NCBI RefSeq assembly: GCF_003086295.3
Contig: NC_092051.1
Location: forward strand, 19,029,940-19,093,939
Source of the DNA: Arachis hypogaea
Lineage: Eukaryota > Streptophyta > Magnoliopsida > Fabales > Fabaceae
Length of the DNA: 64,000 bases
Direction of reading: 5' to 3'
Shown: one piece after another, positions 32,995 to 45,951 of the stretch
Position numbering within the stretch: position 1 is the stretch's first letter
How the letters are laid out: each line of letters opens with the position of its first letter
Made by a program: the position numbers and the translations under genes
Notes under the pieces: model-generated
The model's input: the letters and a program-made list of their open reading frames with translations, nothing else
Database searches by the model: none
Told to the model about the DNA's origin: nothing

Positions 32995-35320
32995 TTCAAG
33001 TCCAGTTAATGGAAACTTGCAGCTAAAGAAAACAGAACTGGTACAAATACTTTAGATATTGCTAGTTTTAATCTTGTTACACATGTATTATATATGCTGC
33101 ATTCACTTCTACTTTCTCGAATGACTCTTTTGCTGTTATTTAACTATCCATAACTGGCTTTGGCCTGCAGCGCAAAACTTTTCCCTGGTAAAGCCACTTG
33201 CCACCCTCCTGGAGTTTCATAAATAAAATTCAGGAAGCATTCAAATTCAACTTTACAGTTTACACTGCCTCAACGTCATTTCAAGGGCCATTAAATTTTT
33301 CTTACTATAGAGTTTAGTAATTATATTGGTGGACCATGCTGGCAAGTGAAAATCAATACGATTTCTGTTTCCAACGTCACCATACTATTATTAAATATAA
33401 AAAAAATCACTGTTCTGTTAACTTATTTGTTGAGGCTTATCCGTGATCCAAGGAGCCATACAGAATTTATGTGTGTCTTATTTGGAATGTTGCTTTTGGT
33501 CCTATAAGACACGGTTCTTCGGACTCGTAACTTAGTAAAAAGAAAATAATCATAGATAAGATTGGACCATTTGCTTCTCTAGTATGAGAAGATGATTGAT
33601 TGTATCATTCAATTGCGGTATCTGTAAGTTAATATTGTTGGACAATAGTATATTCACACGCATTACTAAAATATGTGGGGTTGACTTTGATCTCATCTTT
33701 ACTCTGTTGTAAGCTTTTGGCATTGATTCAGTCAAGGATTCGAAGTATAAGCTAATCACATTGGCCGCCTTGTACTTACATTTAGTTGATTCGAAATTAC
33801 TAAAAATCTGATGCTGCAAAGGAAAAATAACGGAGAGGAAAAAAATAAATAAATGAAAATGAAAAGAACGCGTTCTTACCTTCACTGGGTTGCTCTTTAT
33901 ATCTCGACTTATTAGTCCAAGACTCCAAGTCATTATCAAAATATTTCAATCTTGACAAAACATATAGCAAGTCTTTTGATTACTCTAAGGTTTAAACTCT
34001 TATAGATGATAAGCCACTGATATTTTGAATCTGGGGGATTCTTCTCTTCTTATTTATTATTTTGTTAGTGAAATACAATTATTCTTAATAAAAAAGATAT
34101 TAAATAATAATGAACTGTTCATTATAACTTGAGAGATCTGTTCACAAACAAAATATTTTTTGATGGTGTGAGAGTATAGGATGTTAATTCTATATTATAA
34201 CACAAATGACCCGCCACATAATCATGATTCAAAAGTCCACCACTGGAATGCAAGGGGCTGTTTACTTGTTCTCGAATCTTAACTATATAACCAACCACAT
34301 TAGTTTACATTGAAACAAACCCAATCACCTTCCTCTCATCTTCTGTCATTCTTGATCTTCATGGCTTACTGCATAGATCGCCGAGCTTGTTAGCTATGAT
34401 TCTGATACTACTGCTATTACCCATGATCATGACTGTTAAAGCAGACCTTGCTGATGGCTTCTTAGGTTCTTAAATTTTCTCTTTTTATTTATATATATGC
34501 TAATACTATTTGATAATGCATATTAAGTCGTAGTAAACTAATAAGAACTAAGCATCTAGTTCATGACTTAAAACTTTGACACAATGTTAAGGATTTGGTT
34601 TATTGTTGGAGATAGGGCTGGACGCGAACCTGTGATGATAGTCACGCGTCATTCCCCAATGTAAACCAACTCCTACTCCAATGATCCTAATCACTTCAAA
34701 GAAGGATAAACTATCTTTTTCGATTGTAGGTAGCATGAACTATGGTTGCCAACCAGACTTGCCCCTCATCATATCAGCTTTTGATCACAAGTATTATGTG
34801 TATGCTTACTTAGTGCAACTAACAGCAGCTTTTGTTTCTAACCATATATTGATATCGTAGCATGTTTATGGGCGCATTGTGGGGTTGGTACATGTAAGAG
34901 GGAGATAGCATATACTTACAGATGCCATTGCAACCCAAATTACTATAATCTTCTCAATTACAGTAAATGTTTGTATGAATTCCACAACACTTTCTCATCT
35001 TCACAAATATAGTCATATATTTTAACTGCTTATTAGGTTCTCTTGGATCTGATTGTTCCAGGCTTAGACTTAAAGTTGCCAATTCAACTGCTACTGTCAC
35101 TGTTAATCAAGGTGGGACTGTTTGACTTGCCACCTATTCATGTTATATTTTTTCTTGTTCCGCAAGCTACTAGTGAAATCAAATGATCACAATAAAAATT
35201 GAAATGAAAAAAGGGGCGTTGTTAGAAATCTAATGGCATTTCTGCTATTAATATGAAATATTCCCCAGCGAGCTCAATCCCATGGCAGGACTTTTCGTGT
35301 ATATATTTGATTTATTATTA
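32995..35320. other. 2.3-kb intergenic region
   Basis: It contains the upstream region of the IQD gene (33000-33500) and AT-rich sequence. A TATA-like AACTATATAACC near 34285 precedes a 25-codon frame at 34397-34474 starting MILILLLLPMIMT, signal-peptide-like, but no continuing exon is convincing. I make no gene call. No transposon border was found. Confidence 0.35.
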
Positions 35321-35770
35321 TTATTGTTAGCGTATAGACAAATTTGAAAGGATAAGCAATGCATTACACATCAACCACACCTTATCCCCCTTCTCTCCTG
35401 GATCACCATACATCGATTCAATTGAAACACACACAAAAGAACTAACATCTAATCTGATTCTTGTGCCAGTGAAAATCATTGTAATGAAGCACCGCTTATG
35501 ATAAAGAAACAAATTGTACATAACAACAATGGCAAGGAAGGAAGGAAAAGGAACCAACCGCATCAGAAGAAAATTGTCTCACATTACATTCCTCCTCTTT
35601 ACACTCCATTCTTGTTATTATATTCATCAATTGATTGATTTAATCGCATAAGTTATTATCCCCTAAACTATAAGTACATTCCATTCAACAAAAATACCCC
35701 GAAATGAAAATGAAAATGAAATTCAAATTCAAATGAAAGATGAAATGACAGAACTCACTCGCTCGCTCAC

Positions 35771-36646
35771 TCACTTGTCCTTGATTTCAACGCCAGTCTT
35801 GCCGGCAATGATGACGGAGGTGGCCATGTTCAAGAACAGCCCGTGCTCCACCACTCCTTCCAGCGCCGATATCTCAGCTCCGGCAGCAAGAGCGTCCCTG
35901 ATCGGAGTCTTGAAGTATAAATCAACGATGTAATTCGAATTATCGGTGACGTAGGGTTTGCCACCCTCATCCAATCTCAGCTTAGCGTCGCAACCTTCTT
36001 CCTTGAACAACTCCTGAAGCCGAACCAGATTGTACTTCCAGCAGAACTGCACCACCTCTACCGGCATCGCAAGACCGCTACCGCCGAGTCCTGACACGAG
36101 CTTCGTGTCGTCGACCACCACAACGAACTTGTTGGAGGCAGCCTCCACCATCTTCTCGCGGAGAAGAGCGCCGCCGCGGCCTTTTACAAGGTTGAGGTCG
36201 GGGTCCACCTCATCGGCGCCGTCGATGGCGAGATCCAGGCGGGGATTGTCGTCGAGGACAGAGAGAGGGATTCCGAGAGAGCGTGCCTGCTCCTCAGTGC
36301 GCTTGGAGGTAGGGACGCCGACGATGTTGGAGAGTTGACCGGTGGAGAGGAGTTGACCGAGCTTGGCGACGACGAAGGCGGCGGTGGAGCCGGTGCCGAG
36401 GCCGAGGACCATGCCGGACTTGACGTACTCGACGGCCTTGTCGGCGGCGAGCTTCTTGAGGTCGTCTTGGGTGAGGGCAGGGGCGGAGAGGGCCCTGACG
36501 GTGAGGGAGAGGGGTCTGTGTGTGTTGTTGTTGGGGGTGCGTAGGTTAATGTGGGTGCGCAGGATATGGTGGCGCGCGGAGGAGAGAGATGAGAGGGAAG
36601 TTGGTGATGATAGGGTTAAGGATGATGATGCCATTGACATTGACAT
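35771..36646 (-). CDS. RPI: Ribose-5-phosphate isomerase, plastidic, RpiA type (291 aa)
   Basis: A single-exon gene. I chose the ATG at 36646, the first of three closely spaced Met codons (MSMSM). Residues 1 to about 50 are rich in Ser, Thr, Arg and His and low in acidic residues, as in a plastid transit peptide. The mature part has the RpiA signature motifs: LGTGST (about 83-88), DGADEVD (142-148), and KGRGGA followed by LLREK (155-165), which includes the catalytic acidic residue and phosphate-binding loops. The enzyme interconverts ribose-5-phosphate and ribulose-5-phosphate in the Calvin cycle and pentose phosphate pathway. The length is normal and no defect is visible. Coding GC is high, typical of intronless plastid-protein genes. 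A MITE lies about 215 bp upstream of the ATG. Confidence 0.95.
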   Translation of the reverse strand: MSMSMASSSLTLSSPTSLSSLSSARHHILRTHINLRTPNNNTHRPLSLTVRALSAPALTQDDLKKLAADKAVEYVKSGMVLGLGTGSTAAFVVAKLGQLLSTGQLSNIVGVPTSKRTEEQARSLGIPLSVLDDNPRLDLAIDGADEVDPDLNLVKGRGGALLREKMVEAASNKFVVVVDDTKLVSGLGGSGLAMPVEVVQFCWKYNLVRLQELFKEEGCDAKLRLDEGGKPYVTDNSNYIVDLYFKTPIRDALAAGAEISALEGVVEHGLFLNMATSVIIAGKTGVEIKDK

Positions 36647-36861
36647 TGTCACTCGGTGTGAAGTGAAGGAAATGATGGAGGAAGTAAAAGAGGGAGAACG
36701 GGCCTCACTTTTCTTTTATTGATTCTGTGATTCATTTCACTTCACTCTCCTCTCCGCTATCTCATTTTCTTATTTGGTTGGTGGCTGAGGCTCATTACCG
36801 CATCTTGGTTGGTTGGCCTTTCTTTCTAGTATTTAACTATTTATTATTATTATTATTATTA

Positions 36862-37391
36862 GAGTAAAGTATTGTTTTTGTTCCAACGTTTAGGGTAAAT
36901 CTTATTTGTGTCTCTAACGTTTAAATCGTCCTATTTGTATCCCTAACGTTTATAAAAGTGATTCAATGTTATCCTACCGTCAATTACACATCATGAGCGC
37001 TTTAGTTTGAGTTTTAAAAACCTCTTCTTGAATTTAGAATATAAATGTCTAGAATAGAATCGATGATCTACTCCGAAAAATAGCTCATCAAATCTTGAAA
37101 CTAATTCCTACAACATTTACATAATTCATTTTTCTAAGGATATAATTGAATCTAAACACAAATAGTGGATATAATATTAAAATCGACCACATCTAAGTGA
37201 GACTTAATTGAGAATGAATATATCAAAGTGAGAATAATTGAAAAATATAATCTGATTTGTTAGTATAATTGATAGTATGATAATATTGAATTACTTTTAT
37301 AAACGTTAAATATACAAATAGAACGATTTAAATGTTAGAAACACAAATAGAACTTATCCCAAACGTTAGGAATAAAAACTATATTTTACTC
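36862..37391. mobile_element. Mutator-type MITE, 530 bp, upstream of RPI
   Basis: Inverted ends GAGTAAAGTAT and GAGTAAAATAT carry the same AACGTTTAGGGTAA and CCTACCGTCAA blocks as the 3.8-kb MULE at 15452-19244. The flanking 9-mers TTATTATTA (36853-36861) and TTAATATTA (37392-37400) differ at one base. The inner part has no reading frame. It looks like a deletion derivative mobilised by that MULE family. Confidence 0.82.
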
Positions 37392-38439
37392 TTAATATTA
37401 TTTTTTATAAAATAATTTAATATTAAGAATAAAAAAATATACGCACAGAATAAAACTCAACAAAATAAAGTGTCTCCTAACCCCTCATTGCTTTTCTGCT
37501 TTCAACAATGCAATATAATACTTGGATATTCCTTTTTCCTACCCTCTTTTTCTTCCACTACTGCTACTTAGTTCTCTCTTGTACAAGAATACTTGTGTGC
37601 CTTTCAAAAGAGAGCAACTAATATTGTTAGTGAAAACAAATTGATTAATGAGTAGAATGATAATTAAATTTTTGAAGATGTTAATTTAAGATTAATTAGT
37701 CTTAAAAAAAATATCAATTAGATCTTTTAAGATAGTAAAGAGTAAATATATATATATTCTTCTGTCAATAAATAGTGTGAAACGAAACGGAATTGTCCAT
37801 ATATTTTGTTATTTATAATGGTGCATGTATCGTTACTGTTACATGAGCAGGAAAACGATGTAGTTTTGGATAATAAAACATTTATTATCTTTTATCAACT
37901 ATTCTTTATTTATCAAAAATTCTATCAAAACAAGTGAATTTTCACTCCAAAAATTATCTACATGATTATCTTTTATAAATAGACGTATCAGAGTAATTAA
38001 TAGTACATATAATATCATCATTAAGTTTTGTTGATAAATTGATAGAAGAACCTCATGTGTCCACCGTTTGCTATTTTAGAAGATCAAATTGATATTTTTT
38101 TTTTTAGTGACTAATTAGTCTAAAATCAAAATCTTTAGAAACTTAATTGTCAATTTACTCTTAAATAATTAGTTAGTATTAATTTAAATATAAAGTAACA
38201 ATAAAAAATATTAATTTTATAATATTTTTAATATTTAATATATCAATTTTTTTTGTTTTTGTTAACCATTTTAATACGAGTATTTCGCTATTTCTATTGT
38301 GTATTCAAAAATTACTCTTTAAAAGTTTAAAAGTAAAATTATTTTATTATAAAAGTAAAGAATTCTAAATTTTTATTAATATTGGATACATAAAAATTTG
38401 TAATCAATTACTGATTTTGAATATTTTTTAAATAATGAT
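37392..38439. other. AT-rich intergenic sequence
   Basis: No gene, LTR or element border is supportable in this stretch. It has long A and T runs and no reading frame of note. It ends where the gypsy 5' LTR begins at TGTTAG. Confidence 0.4.
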
Positions 38440-38856
38440 TGTTAGAATATGATCCATATCCAAATATCTTAGACACACGACGTTATATTTTAGAACTAAT
38501 TTTTCAAATTCGAAACAGCCAACTCAAAATGAAAAGGCTATTTTGCACTTCTATATTAGTTACGCGAATATCGAACCACGAAAAGATACGACGGTTAACA
38601 CAAATTGACAATAAATACGAACCCAGGCAAGATATAGAGGGCAATCAGATATACCAAGAAAAAGAGCATTCCAATTTTAAGTTTGAGTATCCCGAGATTA
38701 AACAGTGACTTGAGCGTCGGAGTCCTTTTTGCAAGTTTTTCTACACTGATTGGATTGACGAGGAATCAATAGCACAACACACAGGAGGAAGGCGTAATTA
38801 GAGCTCTATTCAGTGTAAACGAGCTATACCTCGGAGTCCAGTTCTAGGACGGAATA
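38440..38856 (+). repeat. 5' LTR of the gypsy element
   Basis: It starts TGTTAGAATATGATCC and ends just before a primer-binding-like sequence at 38857. Blocks such as GACACACGACGTTATATTTT, CAGCCAACTCAAAATGAAAA and CAATAGCACAACACACAGGA recur in diverged form at 49209-49718. The usual CA end is not preserved. It includes an open frame that has no coding meaning. Confidence 0.72.
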
Positions 38857-38880
38857 TTTGATGCCTATCATGGGCCCAAG
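38857..38880 (+). other. Decayed gypsy primer binding site
   Basis: The sequence reads TTTGATGCCTATCATGGGCC. It resembles a plant gypsy site of the TGGCGCC...CGTGGGGCC kind in which CG pairs have become TG or CA, the mark of methylated-cytosine decay. The tRNA species is not assigned. Confidence 0.5.
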
Positions 38881-38928
38881 ACTTTTGAATAACCCCACAA
38901 CAATTTCTTGCTACTATTTTGCAGGATC

Positions 38929-41900
38929 ATGGCCGATGATGTCGTGCCTCCACCTCCTCCTCCCACTCATGACGAATTGGTGGCCATGAACATTGCCCTT
39001 CAGGCAGAAGTCAAGAAAATGGTTGATCTTCTGGCTGATAGAGCCAATGAGATTAAAGCTGATGGAGATAGGAAGGATGCCGATAAGAAAAATAATAATG
39101 ACGCAGGACAGTCAGAGACAAACACAGTAATGGATGCAAAACCCCTGAAACCGGCGAGAAAGAAAATGAACCCTTTTCTCGAAAGAGATAATGGACTTTC
39201 AAATTCCGAAAAACTTCACACTCCCAACAATTCTGAAGCCATATAAGGGGATCAGTGGCCCTAAAATACATGTCACAAAATTCGAGTCTATGATGTTTTT
39301 AAAATCTTACCTCTGATCCAATTTAATGTCGTTCTTTCCCTACATTTTTGGATGGAGCTACTTTACTTTGGTTTTTCAATTTGCCTGCAGGTTCAATCAC
39401 CAGTTTTGACGAGTTTGTCAAACTATTCATCAATCACTTTGCAGCATCAAAGATCTATGTCCATGACTCTGACTACCTCAGCACTATCAAACAAGGCCAG
39501 TATGAGAGTCTAAAAACCTACATGACGAGATTCGCCAATGTAGCAATGAAGATTCCCGACCTCAGTCCTGACGTACATTTGCATGCCCTGAAGAGTGGCC
39601 CTCGACCTGGAAAGTTCCAAGAGATGATTATTGTCACAAATCCCAAAATATTGACCGAGTTCAGGCATAATACAACCGAATAGATAGAAATTGAAGAACT
39701 CCGAGAGGCCAGGAGGGCCGCGAGACAAACACCCAGAAGGGACGAGAACAAGCACGGAAGGCCGAATCACATGCAAGATCAAAAGAAACCATTCAAATTG
39801 ACACCCAAAGTTGACTCATATATACAATTCAACACAAAACGATAAGACATCATCAAAGAAATTCTTCATGCAAAAATCATAAACCACCCAGCAAAGCAGG
39901 AACTTACCAAGATCAGAAGTATGTGGACAAAACCAGGCGCTGCGGATTTCAGCTGAAGTTTGGGCACACAACTGACGAATGCATGGTCACCAAGGACTTG
40001 TTAGAATGACTATCACGGCAAGGATTACTAGAAAAATATGTTAATGGCCAAATACAACGAGACGCAATAAGCTCAGCAACAACAGACCATCCCACCACAA
40101 CCTTGGCCCCAACTAACAAAAAGCAATGGCCTGTCTCTAGTCAACTTCCTCCAACGAGAAAGGTTATCAATTACATATCAAGAGGGGTTCACATGCGGAG
40201 GTGAGACTATCTCGGCCAGAAAGAGGAGTTATAGAACCATGCTAGCTCTGCAAGGAGGATTAACATCAAAACAAGCAGCCGATTCCATTCCAGACATCAC
40301 CTTCACCAGCTCGGATTTCCAGTCCCAAACCCCCAACCTCGACGATCTCATGGTAATCTCTATAACTACTAGAGAATTAACAATTCAAAAAGTGCTCATG
40401 GACCCAGGGAGTAGCACCGACGTATTGTTCTATCCACCTTCAATAAGATGTAGTTAAGCGAGAAAGTGCTACAACCTTCATCGGGAGAGCTGGTCGATTT
40501 CTTCAGGGAAAGGGTCACAATAACAGGTTATGTATGGGTAAGAACAACCCTAGGGGAGTATCCTCACTCAAAAACTTTAGGCATCCAATATTTAGTAGTT
40601 GATTGTGATAATCCATATAACATCATATTTGGAAGACCTTCCTTAAATTCCTTTGGAGCTATTGTTTCTACAATTCATTTGTGCGTTAAGTTCTACGTGC
40701 AGGATGGCATAATTACAACTGTTCATTCTAATAGCAAAAAGGCAAGACAATGCTATAATGCATGACTGAAAATTAAACAACCACCCGCCGAACCAACTCC
40801 GCAAATCAAATCAATTTACAACACCGACAACATGCCAGGGTTAATCGAGATTGACCCTCGCTCTAATAAAGATGAGTGAACCTCCGAAAGGTAAGTTTAA
40901 TACTAACATCGGCTATGCTTTGAATGCAGATCAAACACAACAACTCGTAGCTTTGCTCCGAGCAAATGCTGACCTATTTGCTTGGACTCCAGCCGACATG
41001 CCTGGAATCAACCCAGACGTGATATGTCATAAGCTCGCCTTAGATCCAAGAGCTTGCTTAATAAAACAAAAGAAGAGTTACTTAGGCCAAGAGAAGACAG
41101 AGGCCACCATCAAAGAAACAGAGAAACTATTAAGTGCGGGGTTCATTCGAGAAACCTGATTAGCCAACGTTGCGATGGTAAAAAAGAATTCCGGCAAATG
41201 GTGAATGTGTGTTGACTTCATGGATCTAAACAAAACTTGCCCAAATGATTCTTACCGCTGTCGTGCATTGACAAGATAGTTGACAACACTTCAGGATTTA
41301 AAGTTTTAAGCTTTGTGGATGCCTATTCAGGTTATAACCATATATTAATGCTTCCCGCAGATAAAGATAAAACTGCATTTATAACCGAGAATGGAAATTT
41401 TTGTTACAAGGTAATACCTTTTAGTCTTAAAAATACAGGTGCAACCTATCAACAGTTGATGGACAAAGTTTTTCAGTATCAGATCGGACGAAACATGGAA
41501 GCATATGTCGACGACATGGTAGTTAAGTCAGAAACTGAAGAAACCCATCAATCCGACCTCATGGAAGTTTTTGAACAACTGTGAAAGCATAACATGCGCC
41601 TAAATCCCGAGAAGTGTGCGTTCGGGGTACAAGGAGGTCTCGAGGCAAATCCCGACAAATGCCAGGCAGTAATACAAATGAAGTCGCCAACAATAATCAA
41701 GGAGGTCCAACAACTAATGGGTAGATTGGCAGCCCTAGCCCGATTCCTACCAACATTGGCCACGAAGTCGTATCATTTCTTTAACAGTTTGAGAAAGTCC
41801 AACAAATTTATATGGTTGGATGCATGTGAAAAAGCGTTTACCGAGTTCAAGGAAATCCTGGCCTTTCCACCAATACTACACAAGCCTTTGCACAGTAAAT

Positions 41901-43972
41901 CCCTAAATTTATACCTTTTAGTATCTACTTATGCAATTTTTTCTGTGCTTGTGACAGAAACTGGTCGGGAGCAACATCCAATCTATTTTGTCAGCAAAAT
42001 ACTATAGAACATAGAAATGCGGTACCTGACCATTGAAAAACTAGCTTACGCTTTATTAATCATAGTAAGGCATCTCCGACATTACTTCTAAAGTCACGAG
42101 ATCATAGTTCGGACTAATCAACCATTGAGGTAGATACTTGCAAGACTTGATCTGGTAGGAAGATTAATAAAATGGTCGATCGAGTTGTTAGAGTATGACA
42201 TACTGTGCCAAACTCGAGGGTCCCTTAAATCCCAGGTACTTGCCGATTTTTATTGCAGAATTCACCACGATAGACGAACTTTACTCCAAATGGGAACTAT
42301 ACATAGATGGTGCCTCCAACGAGGACGGCAGCGGGGCCGGCATCGTCCTCAGAGATAGGTCAGGAGTTTCCGCTGAGCAATCAATAAAATAACCAATCCG
42401 AGTACAAAGCTTTGTTGGCTGGCCTACGCCCAGCTAAGGAAAGCGGCATTCAGCACCTAAAGATTCATTGCGATTCCCTACTGGTCGTTCAACAGGTAAA
42501 TGAAAACTTCCAAGTACGAGACCTTTTATTAGAGAAATATTCAAGTCAAGCAAAACATTTAATACAACAGTTTCAAAATTTTCATATTATACATGTACCA
42601 AGAGAAGAAAACCGTAGAGCAGATATTCTATATAAGCTAACCACCTCAAGAACATCAAACATAGCACCAAAATTATGACAGCTAACTTTAGAATAACCAA
42701 ATATATATAGTATCCATGTTTTGAGTTTGTCACAAGACAAAAACTGGAGAACACCATATGTCAATTATTTGAAAAATGGGATCGTACCAGCATCAAAAGG
42801 CAATCCAAAACTCTTCCAGAAGAAGGCAAGCTTTTTCACTCTCATTGGTGACGACCTATACAAGAAAGTGTTCTTCCGACCACTTCTAAAATGCTTGGGA
42901 ACCGAAGACTTCAGTTTAGCAATGTCGGAAGTGCATGAAGGCATTTGTGGCACACATATAGGAGGTCAAAACCTAGACGTAAAACTCCTAAGAGCAGGGT
43001 ATTACTGGCCCTCCCTCAAGAGAGATTGCATGGCAAAAGTCCATGATTGTGATAGCTGTCAGAAGTGTGAACCAACAATACATAACCCAGCCGAGCTGTT
43101 ACACACCTCGGAAATTGGGTGGCCTTTTTTCAGATTGGGACTTGATATCCTTGGACCTTTTCCTATATCATAAGGGCAAGTAAAATTCTTACTCCTTGCA
43201 GTTGATTATTTCACAAAATAGATAGAGGCACAACCGCTTGCCAAAATAACCTCGAACAAGGTACAATCTTTTATCTAGAAGTCTATTGTATTTTGATGTA
43301 GGTTACCCATGGATATCATTACTGATAATGGTAGGCAATTTACTGATAAAAAAATAGCTTCTTTTCTGCAAAATTTAAACATAAAAGATCATTTTGTTCT
43401 CGGTTGAGCACCCGCAAGCTAACGGGCTCGCCGAAACTGCTAACAAAGTCATTTTGCAGGCATTAAGGAAAAAGCTGACGACGGCCAAAGGCCAATGGGC
43501 CGAGCTAGTACCCAAAATACTTTGAGGCTATAATACAACACCACACTCCATAACTAAGGAAACACATTTTTGACTGGTCTATGGAGCAGAAGCCATGATC
43601 CCAGATGAAGTATCTCAAAGGTTGCTACGAACCGACCACTTCAACAGTGACGCAAACGTGGAGGCTCGAAACACTGAGCTCGACACAATGGAAGAAGAAC
43701 GAGAAGCTGCAAGAATACGGCAAGAAGCAGTGCAGCTCAACATGCAGCGGAAGTACAACAAAAAGGTGAGACCACGGATGCTACAACAAGGAGACCTCGT
43801 GCTGTGTCGATTAGAGGATGTTAGGAAACCCCCAGGACAAGGAAAACTCACTGCAAACTGGGAAGGCCCTTTCCGAGTATCAAAAGTATATGGCCGAGGT
43901 GCATATTCCTTACAAACCCTAGAGGGGGCTGAGTTACGAAACACATGGAATATCTTGTCATTACGTATATAA
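38929..43972 (+). pseudogene. gypsy gag-pol remnant
   Basis: From the gag ATG at 38929 the frame breaks many times. 39348-39683 is a gag core with LPAGSITSFDEFVKLF. 40239-40457 is an aspartic-protease-like segment with DPGSS. 40851-41584 is reverse transcriptase with FVDAYSGYN-type and YVDDMVVKS motifs. 41594-42007 is RNase H. 42280-42678 is a second, archaeal-type RNase H. 42721-43173 is the zinc-binding integrase N-terminus with CDSCQKCEP. The integrase core follows to about 43590, and 43595-43972 is a C-terminal domain with KVRPRMLQQGDLVL. Frequent TAG/TGA stops fit old methylation damage. Confidence 0.85.
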
Positions 43973-44360
43973 TATAGTTAGTCATTTGTAACAAGTCGAA
44001 GAACGGAAGGTACTCTTTTTTCTACCACCGAGGTTTTACCCATCTTGGGTTTTACTCGGGGAGGTTTTAACGAGGCCGACCACTTCGAACTTCAAGAATT
44101 TCCAATATAAATTCACACGTTTCCTAACTAATTTCTACAAATACTCAATATACATACGTTCAAGGCTGCATATAAAGCAGTCTATCATTTCCCAAATTCT
44201 AAAAAACGACATATATTGTTGAAGTGTCATCAAAAGCCAAAAGCTTTACAAATCCAACAAAAGTTTACCAAACAAAAAACAACAAAATTTATACTAACAA
44301 TTAAACAAAATATGAAATTCTAAGTCAATTTTCATTATCAGTTGTACCCAAAATTTCATT

Positions 44361-45640
44361 CTAGACTTCCCTACCAGGTTTATCATCAACAAGCTTGCCG
44401 TTCACCATTATTTTAGTCACATTAAGTTGCCCAAACTCAAAATCAGGTGCAAACACAAAGACTTGACTCACAACATGATCAAATCCTGTTGCAAACATCT
44501 CCAATCCTTCATCTTCGAGTTTATGAATTCGAGAAGTCATCCTCCCCTTTTCAGTATCAGCCTCTTTTATCTGACCTTGTAACATTCGAATTTCTTCTTG
44601 AAAATTCAACACATCTTCCTCCATATTCTTCATATTTTTTTAGATCGACAATTACCCCATCCCTCTTAGTTACCGACTTCTCCAACTTCAGAACTTTCTC
44701 CATTTTATTCCTTTTCGAAGCTCCTAAAGTCCTAGTAGCTCTGTGCTACGACCAATACATAACATCCTCATACCAATAACCTGTAAGCACAAACACAAAA
44801 TTAAACAAAAAGAAGCCAAATACGAAACATTATAACACCATTAGTTACCTGAAGAAATTGTCCAATCACTTATTTCCCAGTATCTTTCAAAAGATGAACA
44901 TCACTTGGATGCTGGGCAACCTTATCCGCCAAAACAGCAAAGGGAAATTGATCACCCCAGATCAATTCCGCACTAGCACGAATCTGTTTTCTCATTTCAA
45001 TCTTAATGCCAGAAATGACAACAAGATTGGCAGCAGAGAGGATCTCCAACAAGTTTTCAGACTCAGGTTTTTTCCTTTTTTCACCATGTGGTTGCGCACT
45101 AGATTGCACAACATCCGCAGCAACATTTTTGTCTGTCCTGATAGCCGAGACTTCCTTACCCTCCTTCTTTTTCTAATCGAAAAAGGTTCTCATCTGAGCC
45201 TAGGATAAGCTCGGCACTCTCCCACATACAAAGAGCATCACACAGTACATCAACGAATGAATTAATATAGATACAAATAATAAGACTCAAACAATTTCTT
45301 ACCAATGTAATCATTTAAACCCTCTTTATGATTTTCAAATTTTAAAACTTTCACAATGGATAATAGTTTTCCAGCAGAAAAACACTCAATCAGAAAATTC
45401 AAAATCAAATTATCTTCTTCAAACCTCACTACCACATCCAAAATCTGCATCGGTTCAAGGCACCAATATAAAGGGAACTGCTCCCCTAGCTCATCATCTA
45501 GAAAAAATGGATATTCAGTCTCACAAGAACAAACCTTGACAAACATCTCCTTAAAATCTTTAAAGGACGGCTTGTATAAAATAAACAACGAACGCCTGGG
45601 ATAACTACTAAGGTTTATGCAAAGCCCCTCTCGAACTCAT
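44361..45640 (-). pseudogene. Antisense ORF remnant of the gypsy element
   Basis: On the minus strand, downstream of pol, three blocks look coding: 45640-45262 (LYKPSFKDFKEMFVKVCSCE, DDELGEQFPLYWCLEP), 45109-44870 (charged, Lys-rich, then LVVISGIKIEMRKQIRAS) and 44633-44361 (coiled-coil-like EEDVLNFQEEIRMLQGQIKE). Tat-type gypsy elements commonly carry an ORF antisense to pol in this place. It resembles the family called putative gypsy-type transposon protein, with function unknown. Frame breaks separate the blocks. Confidence 0.6.
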
Positions 45641-45951
45641 TTTGATTGAAATAAGGAGAAAAAATATTCCGAGAAGAAAGAGTTTTCAGAATATCCATTA
45701 AACATTCAAAGGCACGAAGGAAAGCCTAAGAGTTTGGGTGAAGCTGTGAGGGAGCACAGTTTAACTGTGTCAAAACTTTACACTCAAAGTCTAAAAACGA
45801 AAACCTTACATTAAGTTCCATTAACAAACACGTATACATATAAAAATAAACTCAGTCACTCCTCATCTCACAACCTTTCTTCCCCACTACAAGGAAAAAG
45901 TTCAACTGCAATGGCAAAGCGTCTACGAACCCAGATCACTGCGCTGAGTTC

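Noticed and set aside
33550..33939. 129-codon minus-strand frame
   Set aside because: No domain, no homology that I recognise and AT-rich composition. Probably chance.
34397..34474. Short signal-peptide-like frame behind a TATA-like box
   Set aside because: It ends after 25 codons and no convincing further exon or family could be identified.
36030..36544. Plus-strand frames opposite the RPI gene
   Set aside because: They are shadows of the GC-rich RPI coding strand, which carries the enzyme's motifs.
38439..38708. 89-codon open frame at the start of the gypsy element
   Set aside because: It lies within the 5' LTR and its diverged copy at 49.2-49.7 kb is not open, so it is not a gene.
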